Below are positions 16,921 through 25,640 of a stretch of DNA of 35,235 nt, piece by piece (the stretch's first letter is position 1; the number at the start of each line of letters is the position of its first letter). Source of the stretch: Motilimonas sp. E26. GTDB lineage: Bacteria; Pseudomonadota; Gammaproteobacteria; Enterobacterales; CBDFNC01. The stretch spans positions 1 through 35,235 of the forward strand of contig NZ_JAIBHJ010000038.1 of assembly GCF_021278025.1 (NCBI RefSeq), given 5' to 3'. The notes below the pieces were generated by a model. It searched no databases, was not told the origin of the DNA, and worked only from the letters and a program-made list of their open reading frames with translations. A program made the translations under genes and the position numbers.

Positions 16921-17829
16921 CTAAGGTGTATCAGGCAATGCCTCCTCTTGATAATGCTCGGGTTTTAGGCCTAACACTTCGGGTAGTGAGGTGCCGACCG
17001 CAATCGATGACCAAGTGCCGGCGAGGATGCCGATAAACATGGCAATGGCAAAACCCGCTAACGACGCACCGCCCAATAACCATAATGCAGATACTGTGAT
17101 TAAAGTGGTCCCTGAGGTGATCATGGTTCGGGTAAAGGTAGCCGCAATAGCTTGATTATTAATATCGGCGGTGGCCGCATCGGGTTTTAAACGCAGTAAT
17201 TCACGAATACGGTCAGCAATGATAATCGAATCATTGAGGGAATAACCTAAAATCGCCAACACCGCCGCCAATACAGTTAAGTTAAACTCCATCTGGCTAA
17301 GAGCAAAAAAGCCCAGCACAAATACCACATCGTGTACCAAAGCCACCAGCGAGCCCAGTGCTAAGCGCCACTCAAAGCGAATGCTCAAATACACCATAAT
17401 ACAAAGCATACAAACAAGTAGCGCTAATCCGCCTTGCTCAGCTAGCTCTTGCCCGACCTGCGGCCCCACTATGCTAGTGTTCAGCACTTGCACCTCACCC
17501 GATAGCGGCGCAAGCAAAGCCTCAATCGATACCGCGGTGGTGTTCATATTTTCCGGCACACTATAGCGAATAACCCAACGACCCGGTTCATCACTGGCAA
17601 CCACACTCACTTTTTGCCCTAGCCCCACTTCCAACAGTGGGCTTAGCTCACTGTTGGTGATTTGCTGGCTTACTTGAATTTCACTGACCACGCCGCCGGT
17701 AAAATCCAAGCCCCAGTTAAAGCCCTTAGTCACAATAAAAAACAATGAGGTGCACAGTAATAAAATAGAGATAACACTGGTGCCATAGCGCCATTGGCTG
17801 GCATTTTTCATATTCAGTAATTGAGTCAT
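16921..17829 (-). CDS. secF: Protein translocase subunit SecF
   Basis: 302 aa, normal for SecF. First helix at about 15-35, then the signature FNWGLDFTGGVVSEIQV, a periplasmic P1-like domain, and five C-terminal helices with IMVYLSIRFEWRLALGSLVAL, LGYSLNDSIIIADRIREL and RTMITSGTTLITV. SecF works with SecD to pull proteins across the inner membrane using the ion gradient. It follows secD by 2 bp. There is no yajC, tgt or queA next to the pair, so this is probably an auxiliary secDF copy, which many marine gammaproteobacteria carry beside the housekeeping one. Confidence 0.93.
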   Translation of the reverse strand: MTQLLNMKNASQWRYGTSVISILLLCTSLFFIVTKGFNWGLDFTGGVVSEIQVSQQITNSELSPLLEVGLGQKVSVVASDEPGRWVIRYSVPENMNTTAVSIEALLAPLSGEVQVLNTSIVGPQVGQELAEQGGLALLVCMLCIMVYLSIRFEWRLALGSLVALVHDVVFVLGFFALSQMEFNLTVLAAVLAILGYSLNDSIIIADRIRELLRLKPDAATADINNQAIAATFTRTMITSGTTLITVSALWLLGGASLAGFAIAMFIGILAGTWSSIAVGTSLPEVLGLKPEHYQEEALPDTP

Positions 17830-17831
17830 GA

Positions 17832-19676
17832 TTAAATCCTTACGCTGCGACGAGTGTCATTGCCCCAAAACCAATTGATCATGGCGCGTGAAGCAAAAAT
17901 ACCGGTAAACATGCTGGTAAGTAGCCCTAAACCAAGAGTTAAAGCAAAACCTTGGATCGGCCCATTACCTAGGCTGTACAACACAATGGCAGTGATCATG
18001 GTGGTGAAGTTAGCATCAAAAATGGTGCTAGTGGCACTGCTAAAGCCGCTATCAATGGCCCGCGCCACACTGTTACCTTCCTTTAACTTGTCACGAATAC
18101 GCTCAAAAATCAGCACATTGGTATCCACCGCCATGCCTACAGTGAGCACCAGCCCGGCGATACCGGGCAAGGTTAAAACCGCACCGGGGATCAACGCCAA
18201 CAAGCCAAACAGCATCACCATGTTGGCTAATAACGCGATATTGGCAATCCAGCCTAAACGACGATACCACAGCGCCATAAACACTAAGGTCATGCCTAAG
18301 CCGAGCGCTAATGCGGAAAAACCATTACTAATGTTTTCGGCGCCTAAAGTTGGGCCAATGGTACGCTCTTCCACTATGGTGACGGGGGCCGTTAACGAGC
18401 CGGCTCGCAGCAACAAGGCAAGGCTTTGAGCATCTTGCATTGAGCCTGCGCCAGTAATGCGAAACTTCGCCCCCAAGCCCGACTGAATGGTCGCAACACT
18501 GATGATTTTATTACTTTGCACAACCTCCCCTTGCTGATTGCGTGAGTACTCGCTGTAGGCAGTGGCCATTGGTTTACCAATGTTTTGCCGCGAAAAGTCC
18601 GCCATCATGCGGCCGCCTTGGCTGTCTAAACTGATGTTAACTTCAGCCATACCCATTTCACCTAAACTGGCACGGGCATCAACAATGTGCTCGCCCGTTA
18701 GCACAGGGACTTGTGCCACACGCACGGGTCGGCCTTGTTCATCGAGAATGGCTTGGCCTGATAAAGCATCATCAGCCAATACCTGATAAAACGCCAAACT
18801 GGCCGTGGCACCAATCACATTTTTGGCTTGGGCAGGATCTTGCACACCCGGCAACTCAATACGAATGCGATGATCTCCTTGACGCTGTACAGCAGCTTCG
18901 GTGATACCCAATTCTTCAATACGGCTACGCATAATTTGCAGGTTTTGTTGCACGGTTAGATTGCGCAGCGCCACCTGTTCCGTTTCAGATCGCACTAGGC
19001 GAAGCTCATCACCGCTGCCGATAATCTGCCAATGGCGATATTGGCTGTTAAGGTGATCACGCAGCTCCGTTCGATAGCTTTCATTCGCGAGCAAGAGCGT
19101 AAACCCATCGGCAGACAGCTCTTTAAACTGGCCACCGCGCATATTGTGCTCACGCAGCCAAGCGCCTAGTTCTTTCTTTAGCTGCTCTGTTTGGCTTTGG
19201 TAAACTGGCGCCATATCAACATCGAGTAAAAATTGCACGCCACCGCGTAAATCAAGCCCCAGCGCAATCGGGTTAAAACCCAGCTGAGTTAACCAATAAG
19301 GCGCGTTCGCTACCGAAGCCAACGTCAGTTGGGTATCTGAAATACCTTGCTCGTCAGACATTTTCTGCAGCACTTGTTTTGCCAACGGCAGCTGCTTAGC
19401 ATCATTGAGCACAACCCAAGTAGTGGCTTGATCTTGCTTGATTTGTTTAAGCTCGATGCCTTGTTGAACGAGCGCGTGCCGCAGCGCCAGTGGATCTAAC
19501 ATAACCAAGTGCTCTGACGTTGCTGACGATTGAGGATAATTAAGTTGTAATGCTGGCGACTCGCCATACCAAGACGGCAAGGCACTAAATAGCATCAATA
19601 GTAAGGTGGCAATCAGCACCACATATTGCCAATGAGAATATTGGTTTAAGGCGCGTTGAGAGGAACGTTTTTTCAT
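17832..19676 (-). CDS. secD: Protein translocase subunit SecD
   Basis: 614 aa, normal for SecD. N-terminal helix at about 18-36, the LGLDLRGGVQFLLDVD signature (about 140-156), a large periplasmic domain with LRNLTVQQNLQIMRSRIEEL and RIRIELPGVQDPAQAKNVIG, then VEERTIGPTLGAENI and the six-helix core with AVDTNVLIFERIRDKLKEG. It forms the SecDF complex with the next gene. Upstream (19677-19871) no yajC-like frame was seen. Regulation is not apparent; marine bacteria often switch between SecDF paralogues according to salt. Confidence 0.93.
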   Translation of the reverse strand: MKKRSSQRALNQYSHWQYVVLIATLLLMLFSALPSWYGESPALQLNYPQSSATSEHLVMLDPLALRHALVQQGIELKQIKQDQATTWVVLNDAKQLPLAKQVLQKMSDEQGISDTQLTLASVANAPYWLTQLGFNPIALGLDLRGGVQFLLDVDMAPVYQSQTEQLKKELGAWLREHNMRGGQFKELSADGFTLLLANESYRTELRDHLNSQYRHWQIIGSGDELRLVRSETEQVALRNLTVQQNLQIMRSRIEELGITEAAVQRQGDHRIRIELPGVQDPAQAKNVIGATASLAFYQVLADDALSGQAILDEQGRPVRVAQVPVLTGEHIVDARASLGEMGMAEVNISLDSQGGRMMADFSRQNIGKPMATAYSEYSRNQQGEVVQSNKIISVATIQSGLGAKFRITGAGSMQDAQSLALLLRAGSLTAPVTIVEERTIGPTLGAENISNGFSALALGLGMTLVFMALWYRRLGWIANIALLANMVMLFGLLALIPGAVLTLPGIAGLVLTVGMAVDTNVLIFERIRDKLKEGNSVARAIDSGFSSATSTIFDANFTTMITAIVLYSLGNGPIQGFALTLGLGLLTSMFTGIFASRAMINWFWGNDTRRSVRI

Positions 19677-19871
19677 TTTCTTTTACCTAATGAAGACTCG
19701 CTTATACAACGCCATTTAATGGCATCAAATAAAGCGTGTTAGCAGCTGAAAAATCAGTGCATTTAGGTTGTTTATTGCATCTATAGCAAAAGCTCTCGCA
19801 AGCGAGTAAACGCAAAAGAACAACCTGTTTCAATGGCAGCTTGTCGCGCTAAGGCAACAACACTGCAAAAA

Positions 19872-20315
19872 CTAGGTAAAAGAAGGGGAATACTGCTGGG
19901 GAAGGTATTGTAAATTACTGTCTTTCCAAGCTCCTAACCGAGAGGCTGGCGATGGCGCATGCAACATCCAAGAGAGCTGCGGACTAAACGGCTCAACGTA
20001 CCCTAATGCGAGCTGCAAGCTAGGTTCAATGGCAAACTCAAACACTAAACCATAAGTCGGTGCTCCGTCTCCATCACTTGGCCCATCATGAGCCACGCGT
20101 AACTTAGCGCCATTAATATGAATGCCATGACTTAAGTCGAACGCTGGCGAGACTTGCGAACTTTGTGGTTGCTGATCAGTCATCACACATTGCGTTGCAT
20201 CAGTGTATAAAGCCGAGGATAACTGAGTCATTTTGACAGACGTGTCCGTGCCAGCGGTGGCATGAGAAGCCCCGAGCAAACAACAAAACAGCATTAGTAT
20301 CCGAATGAAACCCAC
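19872..20315 (-). CDS. Hypothetical exported protein
   Basis: 147 aa with a clear signal peptide (hydrophobic 4-18, cut near SHATAGT). The mature part contains paired Ser/Gln-rich segments and the phrases AFDLSHGIHINGAKLRVAHD and PTYGLVFEFAIEPSLQLALG, which suggest a beta-rich, perhaps outer-membrane-associated, fold. I do not recognise the family. It is a monocistronic gene between secD and another hypothetical gene, on the same strand. Confidence 0.6.
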   Translation of the reverse strand: MGFIRILMLFCCLLGASHATAGTDTSVKMTQLSSALYTDATQCVMTDQQPQSSQVSPAFDLSHGIHINGAKLRVAHDGPSDGDGAPTYGLVFEFAIEPSLQLALGYVEPFSPQLSWMLHAPSPASRLGAWKDSNLQYLPQQYSPSFT

Positions 20316-20405
20316 ATTGCACTCTTATTTAGCCTTAAACTAAAACCATAATGGGGGCGCTACCGCTAAATAACAATCACCAAAGGCCAAGCAACGTCAT
20401 TAATT

Positions 20406-20771
20406 TTACCCTCTAATGATGCTTATCAATTTTTGAATAAACAACTCCACCGCAGCTAAATCATCAAAGCGAAAACCTAAACCATAGTGAATTTCATTGG
20501 CGCTTTTATGAATACGCTTAGGGAAGCGCGTCATCTCAGAATAGTGGCAATAACCCTTCTTGTTATGAACGCCAGACAATGCGGTTAAGTCAGCCAGAAA
20601 CACTTTATACGCAGGACGGATCACTAACAGCGGCACCGAGCCATCAAGTAATAAGTAAAACGACTCTTTTGAATTTGGCAGCATATATTCGGTGATTTTT
20701 TTAATCGAAAAGGTAGTACGACAAGATAAATCCGTCAGTTGTGTTGCCATAGCGTCAGCAGTAATCGCCAA
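20406..20771 (-). CDS. Hypothetical cytoplasmic protein, TTG start
   Basis: 121 aa, no signal or membrane segment. The start is TTG at 20771 because AAGGA lies six bases upstream; the later ATG at residue 8 has no such site. Contains ITEYMLPNSKESFYLLLDGS and ending LAAVELFIQKLISIIRG, an alpha/beta look. Family not recognised. Confidence 0.55.
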   Translation of the reverse strand: MAITADAMATQLTDLSCRTTFSIKKITEYMLPNSKESFYLLLDGSVPLLVIRPAYKVFLADLTALSGVHNKKGYCHYSEMTRFPKRIHKSANEIHYGLGFRFDDLAAVELFIQKLISIIRG

Positions 20772-21102
20772 GGGAAATCCTTAATAAAGAGTAGACAGAA
20801 GCTCACTATGCCCTAGCCTTGGATAAAGAGCCATTTAATCGCTAAGCTCTTCTTGCCGCAGCACAACAATTACAGCATTCTCGGCCTAGCGAAATGGTGC
20901 CTTGTTAGCAAAAATGATGAATATGGCTCATTTCTACATCAAGATCACTGCAATAACCGCTTAGTACCGATGTCTCCTAGCGCAGTCTACCTATATTTAA
21001 AAACACAAAAAATACATTTAATTGATATAGTTTTTACTAATAAATTTTATTAAACTCACGATTCATTTATTTTGCTCTGTAATTTAATCAACTTGGGAAA
21101 AA
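20772..21102. other. Intergenic region without a convincing gene
   Basis: 331 bp between divergent genes. A 66-codon plus-strand frame at 20853-21053 has no ribosome binding site and an odd composition, and is best ignored. The AT-rich end (20995-21100) probably holds the promoter of the lipoprotein gene. Confidence 0.4.
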
Positions 21103-21417
21103 ATGATGATAAACGTAAAAATGATCGCGGCAGGCTCTTTATCTCTTATGTTATTAGCTGCATGTGGCGGTGAAAGCTTTCAGGGCAACTATACCGCTGC
21201 TGGCGGTATGCAAGAGTTTAACTTTAAAGAAGACGGCCATATGGTTCAATCAATGGCTGGTAACAAAATTGCCGAGTTTAAGTTTGAAAAAGAAGGCGAT
21301 GAAATCAAAGTAATAATGAACGAAAATGCCTCGCAAATTTACACAGTGCAAGCGAGTGGTGAATTGATTGGCCCTGGCGGTATCAAGCTAACTAAAAAGG
21401 TTAATTTTAATAATTAA
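21103..21417 (+). CDS. Small lipoprotein, hypothetical
   Basis: 104 aa. Signal peptide with lipobox LLAAC (Cys at residue 21), followed by GGESFQGNY. The mature 84 residues are beta-rich and Lys/Glu-rich, with FKFEKEGDEIKVIMN and ending GGIKLTKKVNFNN, in the manner of small lipid-anchored periplasmic proteins. ATG occurs twice in a row, so the start may be 21106. Monocistronic. Function unknown. Confidence 0.75.
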   Translation: MMINVKMIAAGSLSLMLLAACGGESFQGNYTAAGGMQEFNFKEDGHMVQSMAGNKIAEFKFEKEGDEIKVIMNENASQIYTVQASGELIGPGGIKLTKKVNFNN

Positions 21418-21503
21418 AGTAACCTCTGTCGGCAGTAGACTTTTTATTGCCGTCAACATGTTAGCCTCTTTTGCTGGTTGCTAATCAACTCAAGATATCC
21501 AAG

Positions 21504-21908
21504 CTAAAAAACATTAGGCCAACCCAAACCTAGCTCAGAAGCAGTCGGCAACACTTGCAAAAAACTACGGCCATCACTCGTACACAACCAAACTAGAACC
21601 GCACAGTTGGTAACAATCGTTAGCCAATAAATAAACCGAAACGGTTGTTTCTGCGTTTTATGGCGAAATTTTTGCTGCGCCAGCATTGCCCCCGGCCAGC
21701 CGCCAAATAACGCAAATAGATGCAAGGTGCGCTCTTTAACCCGCCAACGTTTTTTCCGTGCTGCCGACTTATCTTTGCCATATAACGCAAAAGTCAGCAC
21801 GCTCATCAGGCTATACACTGTTGTAAACCATATAGGCAAGGTAAGCACCCCAGTGGCCAACAACAAGCCTGAGAAAAAGATGGCAACTAGCCATAGTCTT
21901 AACTTCAT
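21504..21908 (-). CDS. DUF1294 membrane protein
   Basis: 134 aa. Helices at about 5-24, 26-43, and 93-112. Between them lies the family core YGKDKSAARKKRWRVKERTL, HLFALFGGWPGAMLAQQKFR, HKTQKQPFR. DUF1294 is a widespread small inner-membrane family of unknown role, sometimes fused to a cold-shock domain; no such domain is present here. It follows the YoaK gene by 9 bp on the same strand. Confidence 0.85.
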   Translation of the reverse strand: MKLRLWLVAIFFSGLLLATGVLTLPIWFTTVYSLMSVLTFALYGKDKSAARKKRWRVKERTLHLFALFGGWPGAMLAQQKFRHKTQKQPFRFIYWLTIVTNCAVLVWLCTSDGRSFLQVLPTASELGLGWPNVF

Positions 21909-21917
21909 TGAAATGAG

Positions 21918-22568
21918 TTAACTCCTAACCCAAATGTGATAAACAACCGCCAATACAAACGCCATCGCAGCGGGAACTAATAACGAGAGATAATGTAAAG
22001 CTGGGTATAAAATCGCGCCCATTAAACCACCAAGGGTAAAGCCAACAATGATGATCAGGAATAAAATCCCTTTACGCCGATCAAAAGGCTGGCCTCGCAA
22101 CTTGGCTCCCAGCATTAAGCCTAAATCGGTAAATACTCCAGTAACATGAGTGGTGCGAACAATAGCGCCGCTATAAGTGGTAATTAATGCATTTTGTAAG
22201 CCACAAGCCGCTGAAGCAAAATAGTGGCCGCTGTTTGAACCATCCAACAAGGCCAACATAGCAAGGAATAAAAGTACCGACTCAATCAATAGCGCCGAGC
22301 CATAATGACGGCCCAATTTCAGGGCGGTATTTTCAATCAATACACCACTGATCATGGCACCGCCAAGAAAACTTAAAATGATGAGCAGTAAATGAAAGGT
22401 ACCATTACTAAAGCTTAATAGTCCGACGCCAAATTGCGTCACCGAACCAGAAAGATGTGAAACCGCTTGGTGTTCAAACCCCAACAAACCAATCGAATTG
22501 ACGCAGCCAGCCAAAACAGCCAAAAAAAAAGCGCCTAACTCAATCCATTTAGGTAAGCGAGTGATCAC
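21918..22568 (-). CDS. YoaK/DUF1275 family membrane protein
   Basis: 216 aa with six predicted helices. Family phrases: LAVLAGCVNSIGLLGFEHQA, VSHLSGSVTQFGVGLL, the middle ASAACGLQNALITTYSGAIV and RTTHVTGVFTDLGLMLG. DUF1275 proteins are integral membrane proteins of unknown function, possibly transporters. Probably one operon with the DUF1294 gene after it. Confidence 0.85.
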   Translation of the reverse strand: MITRLPKWIELGAFFLAVLAGCVNSIGLLGFEHQAVSHLSGSVTQFGVGLLSFSNGTFHLLLIILSFLGGAMISGVLIENTALKLGRHYGSALLIESVLLFLAMLALLDGSNSGHYFASAACGLQNALITTYSGAIVRTTHVTGVFTDLGLMLGAKLRGQPFDRRKGILFLIIIVGFTLGGLMGAILYPALHYLSLLVPAAMAFVLAVVYHIWVRS

Positions 22569-22717
22569 ATCTATCCCCTTATGCTTGCTTACAACGATGT
22601 TGTTAATAAAGCCGGCTTACAAACATAAAGCCAACAACTAAAACAGCACACAACATAGCATAATAAGTAACTGTAAAGAGCTGAGTTAAAACAAAGATAA
22701 TGGGCATAGCGGGTTCA

Positions 22718-22747
22718 CTTGGCTTTTATTCGCAGATAAAAGCCAAG
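22718..22747 (-). terminator. Perfect 12-bp hairpin after the acyltransferase gene
   Basis: CTTGGCTTTTAT-TCGCAG-ATAAAAGCCAAG, ending 14 bp after the acyltransferase stop on the minus strand. The T-tract lies within the stem, not after it, so termination is likely but not certain. Confidence 0.5.
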
Positions 22748-22760
22748 CAAAAAAGCGAGA

Positions 22761-23894
22761 TTAATCAGAAAGATTTGCGCGGTTAAAAACGGGCTGAGCA
22801 TACATAGTTAAAACACGCTCACGTAGCTCTTCTGGCACCTTATTCATATGCTCTTCAAACGCTTGGCGATCAGCCAGAGACACTTTATCAGCCTCAGACA
22901 CTTTTGCCGCAAGCAGGTTTGAAGGATGCAAATAATAATGGCGATAAATGCTATCGTCTATTGCTGCCGCAACACTGTCGGCATCATCATAATCATCTTG
23001 TAACGGCTGGCCAAAGGCGATGTGTACATGGCCTTTTTTACCGGTAATGCCTTCCGTGATACTGACAATATCTTCAAACTCACTTTTCTCGTATTTGCCA
23101 TGTTGCTCCGTCGCGTACAGCTCCTTCGCTTTACTAACATCGCCAGGATCAAATTCATAAGAAATTGCCACAGGTACTATCTTCAGCTGTTTCACATAAT
23201 CAGCAAAAGGTATTTTTTGCTTTTTACCGTGCATGTAAAACATTTTGATAATAGCGGGATCGGTTTTATCAAAACCATCTTTGGCACGCCCTTCTTTTTG
23301 CGCGATCCAAATATTATTGCCTGTGTTCAATGAATCTTTAATGTAAGCCGAAAGATGCGAAAACGCCGCCATCATGGCACGTGGTGCCGTCGCAGAGCGC
23401 TTCACAATAAAGCTTTTGTTAAGCTTCATTAAATCAGTTACGTAAGGTTTTTTCAGTAGATTGTCACCAATCGCAATGCGCACCGTACCGAAGTTATTAT
23501 GGAATAAACCCCAGTTAACAAAAGCAGGATCCATTGCAATATCACGGTGATTAGACACAAACAAATACGCTTGGTCGCGTTGTAATTGCTCAAGGCCAGT
23601 AAAAGTCACCTTAGAGGTAGTACGAGTGACCATACTTTGCATGTGGGCGGCCACTTCCGCTTGCACTTTGTCAACCGAGTCTAACCCTGCCCACTTTTTG
23701 CTTAAAGCTTGCTTGACAATAGGCCGCATTAACCAAGGAGCCCAACCAGACAAACGCGGAAAACGAACCTTAGTCATCGCGGCAATAAATTCGTCATCAT
23801 GAGTGATGCGTTGAATTACACCGGCAATTTCATCGTCGTTATAGGGACGAATATCGGCAAAAATATCTTCCGCTCCGGTAGTTTCTGTGGCCAT
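22761..23894 (-). CDS. PlsC-type glycerol-phosphate acyltransferase
   Basis: 377 aa, longer than housekeeping PlsC (about 245). The acyltransferase HX4D motif is visible as SNHRDIAMDP, and a second block as VKRSATAPRAMMAAF; then IWIAQKEGRAKDGFDKTDPA, an altered third motif, and VPVAISYEFDPGD, the fourth. No clear membrane helices, so it is probably peripheral. It would move an acyl chain to lysophosphatidic acid or a related lipid; specificity is unknown. It stands alone, followed by a hairpin. The C-terminus (about 270-377) is helical and specific to this subgroup. Confidence 0.8.
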   Translation of the reverse strand: MATETTGAEDIFADIRPYNDDEIAGVIQRITHDDEFIAAMTKVRFPRLSGWAPWLMRPIVKQALSKKWAGLDSVDKVQAEVAAHMQSMVTRTTSKVTFTGLEQLQRDQAYLFVSNHRDIAMDPAFVNWGLFHNNFGTVRIAIGDNLLKKPYVTDLMKLNKSFIVKRSATAPRAMMAAFSHLSAYIKDSLNTGNNIWIAQKEGRAKDGFDKTDPAIIKMFYMHGKKQKIPFADYVKQLKIVPVAISYEFDPGDVSKAKELYATEQHGKYEKSEFEDIVSITEGITGKKGHVHIAFGQPLQDDYDDADSVAAAIDDSIYRHYYLHPSNLLAAKVSEADKVSLADRQAFEEHMNKVPEELRERVLTMYAQPVFNRANLSD

Positions 23895-23954
23895 TGTTAC
23901 CTCTGAATGCCTGACACAAGTGCAAAAAAACGCCGTATTCTAACTCAGGAAGCA

Positions 23955-24644
23955 TTAGCGAGCTAATACTTCCGTCATGCCATCCTTAGTTTGATCACAT
24001 AAACGACCAGAATTAATGAGGTATTTTTGTATTTTGCTGAGTATCACGCCATAGAAAGGTAAAAATACCAATATACTAATCAATAACTTAAAACCATAGT
24101 CAGCCAAAGCAATGGCAAACCAATGTGCAGCCATAAAGGCATCACTGGATTGATAAAACGCAACAAAGAAAAAGATTAACGTGTCGAGTAAATTGCCTAA
24201 AATGGTCGATGCTACGGGTGCGACCCACCATTGGCGTAACTGACGCAAACGATTAAACACTGAAATATCCAGCAACTGGCCTAAGCAATAAGCCAAAAAG
24301 CTCGCTAAAGCGATACGCGCAACAAAGGTATTAAACTCCGCTAACCCAGCAACGCCTTGATACTCCCCATTAAAGAAGATAACCGACAGCAAATACGAGA
24401 TAACTAAAGCCGGTAACATCACCACAAAGATGATTTTACGCGCCAGCGTGGCACCAAAAATGCGCACGGTTAAATCGGTTGCTAAAAAGATAAACGGAAA
24501 GGTAAATGCGCCCCAAGTGGTGTGCATACCTAAAATAGTCACAGGCAGTTGCACCAAATAATTACTGGATGCAATGATGCCAATATGGAATAGCGATAGA
24601 ACTAGCAAGGCAAATTTTGCCTGCATTAAGGGTGTGTGTTTCAT
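23955..24644 (-). CDS. yhhQ: Queuosine-precursor transporter YhhQ (QueT/VUT family)
   Basis: 229 aa from ATG 24644, six bases after AAAAAGG; a longer frame to 24716 crosses the promoter and riboswitch and is wrong. Six helices. Family marks: IGIIASSNYLVQLPV, then TWGAFTFPFIFLATDLTVRIFG, ASFLAYCLGQLLDISVFNRL and ASTILGNLLDTLIFFFVAF. E. coli YhhQ imports preQ0/preQ1 for queuosine tRNA modification. The preQ1 riboswitch in the leader supports the role. Unlinked to other que genes in this window. Confidence 0.9.
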   Translation of the reverse strand: MKHTPLMQAKFALLVLSLFHIGIIASSNYLVQLPVTILGMHTTWGAFTFPFIFLATDLTVRIFGATLARKIIFVVMLPALVISYLLSVIFFNGEYQGVAGLAEFNTFVARIALASFLAYCLGQLLDISVFNRLRQLRQWWVAPVASTILGNLLDTLIFFFVAFYQSSDAFMAAHWFAIALADYGFKLLISILVFLPFYGVILSKIQKYLINSGRLCDQTKDGMTEVLAR

Positions 24645-24650
24645 ATTGTA

Positions 24651-24681
24651 CCTTTTTGATGGTTGGGGTGAGGGAACCCAA
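24651..24681 (-). promoter_or_regulatory. preQ1-I riboswitch controlling translation of yhhQ
   Basis: Minus strand: stem UUGGG/CCCAA (24681-24677 with 24667-24663 or one base shifted), loop UUCCCUCAC, then an A-rich tail CAUCAAAAAGG. The order stem, GGUUC, short loop, CACCC, A-rich tail matches the preQ1-I H-type pseudoknot, close to the Thermoanaerobacter aptamer. The loop CCU (24673-24671) pairs with AGG (24653-24651), which is also the ribosome binding site of yhhQ. Ligand binding should therefore shut translation. Confidence 0.78.
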
Positions 24682-24695
24682 AAATTCGAGGCGGG

Positions 24696-24723
24696 ATTAT
24701 ACAAAAGCCACCTCAACGAACAA
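24696..24723 (-). promoter_or_regulatory. Promoter of yhhQ
   Basis: Minus strand TTGTTC (24723-24718), 16 bp, TATAAT (24701-24696). The -10 is a perfect consensus. The transcript would start near 24689, leaving the riboswitch close to the 5' end. Confidence 0.65.
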
Positions 24724-24899
24724 GCCCAAACAGCCTAATTGAGGCCGATTTGACTATTTTATCAATCAGTATGGCTAATCAATCTATTAACAGGCAAGAG
24801 TTAATTAAGTGCAGCATGCTAATGCCATCAATTGAACATTTTTCATTGAATAGGCAAGTCAAACCCATGAATATTTTTGGAACAATAAGTAACGTTTTC
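24724..24899. other. AT-rich gap before the cassette array
   Basis: No supportable gene. A 61-codon plus-strand frame starting at 24750 lacks a ribosome binding site. No integrase gene or attI could be recognised here. Confidence 0.4.
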
Positions 24900-25016
24900 T
24901 TAGACGAATATCTGACTCAGGGAAGCGGCAATTAAGCCATCAAGGATGATTTCACGACGTTTCGTATCATAAAATGTTACTTGTTTGAAGATCACACTCA
25001 AATATTGTTCGTTCAT
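24900..25016 (-). CDS. Small open frame, 38 aa, uncertain
   Basis: ATG 25016 with AGGGCG upstream. It encodes MNEQYLSVIFKQVTFYDTKR and a further 18 residues (REIILDGL...SQIFV). The composition is protein-like, but the length is short and the family unknown. It lies just beyond the last attC-like hairpin and on the cassette strand, so it may be a truncated cassette gene. Confidence 0.3.
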   Translation of the reverse strand: MNEQYLSVIFKQVTFYDTKRREIILDGLIAASLSQIFV

Positions 25017-25069
25017 GCATTCGCCCTAATAAAATGGGCCTTCGACTTTTACTGTAAAAAGGTCATCCC

Positions 25070-25124
25070 TCTACGACCGAATATAGAGCGTCGACTTCAC
25101 GACACCGATTCATATTCGTTATGC
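25070..25124 (-). repeat. attC-like site of the 106-aa membrane protein cassette
   Basis: R'' box GCATAAC overlaps the gene stop (25124-25118). A hairpin follows: GAATAT outer arms, GTCG/CGAC inner arms, loop ACTTCA or nearby. R' looks eroded (GTAGAGG, perhaps from GTTAGAGG). It is a sister of the site at 28666-28722. Confidence 0.55.
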
Positions 25125-25439
25125 ATTGGTAAGTAAAATGACGGTTAAACCAAATGTTAATTGAAAAAATATCATCATCACAACAAAGCTAAGAACCAGA
25201 TAATTAGGCACTTTGTTTTTTAAGTTGTACCAAGCAATGGTGATTTGGGCTACAGCTTGTATTATCGCAATTGCTATAAAGTACCTTAATTGCCATAAAT
25301 TATATTCTAAGCTTTCTTGGCTAGTTATGTAGGTTATATAAAAAGGAAAAAAGCAAATTAAAACAGTTAATAAGAATAATCCTTTTTTACGCCACATCAC
25401 CACCTCTGTAGCTAGCATCTGTTCTTTAAATCGATTCAC
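25119..25439 (-). CDS. Cassette-encoded small membrane protein
   Basis: 106 aa from GTG 25439, six bases after AAGGA. Three helices: about 17-36 (KGLFLLTVLICFFPFYITYI), 48-68 and 78-103. Family not recognised. The leading core GTTATTC (25461-25455) agrees 6/7 with the cassette's own R'' box (GCATAAC), so gene plus attC form a cassette. Confidence 0.6.
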   Translation of the reverse strand: MNRFKEQMLATEVVMWRKKGLFLLTVLICFFPFYITYITSQESLEYNLWQLRYFIAIAIIQAVAQITIAWYNLKNKVPNYLVLSFVVMMIFFQLTFGLTVILLTNA

Positions 25440-25463
25440 ACACACTCCTTAAATGAATAACGC

Positions 25464-25640
25464 TCACCTCACCGAAAACAAAGCTTTTGGCGCCAACAAG
25501 ACCGGCGTGGCTCCAAGCTCCCTGCTTATTTTTTCTAACCATTTATCCATCATGTTCCGCTGTTCAATAGCAGGGTACCAAGGAACATATTCAGTTGAGC
25601 GAAAATGCTCGAACTGACTCGGTGTGTTAGATTGCTTCTC
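25464..25640 (-). pseudogene. Start-less reading frame, probable gene fragment
   Basis: 58 codons open between stops, with no start of its own. It reads TPSQFEHFRSTEYVPWYPAI, EQRNMMDKWLEKISRELGAT, PVLLAPKALFSVR, stop. The Trp/Tyr/Met content and helix look genuine, as for the C-terminus of a larger protein. A box ATCTAAC at 25631-25625 and core GTTATTC at 25461-25455 bracket it, so it is either the tail of a lost cassette gene or sits inside an unusually long attC. Family unknown. Confidence 0.35.

Noticed and set aside
20853-21053. 66-codon plus-strand frame
   Set aside because: No ribosome binding site, no family, and it occupies the presumed promoter region of the lipoprotein gene.
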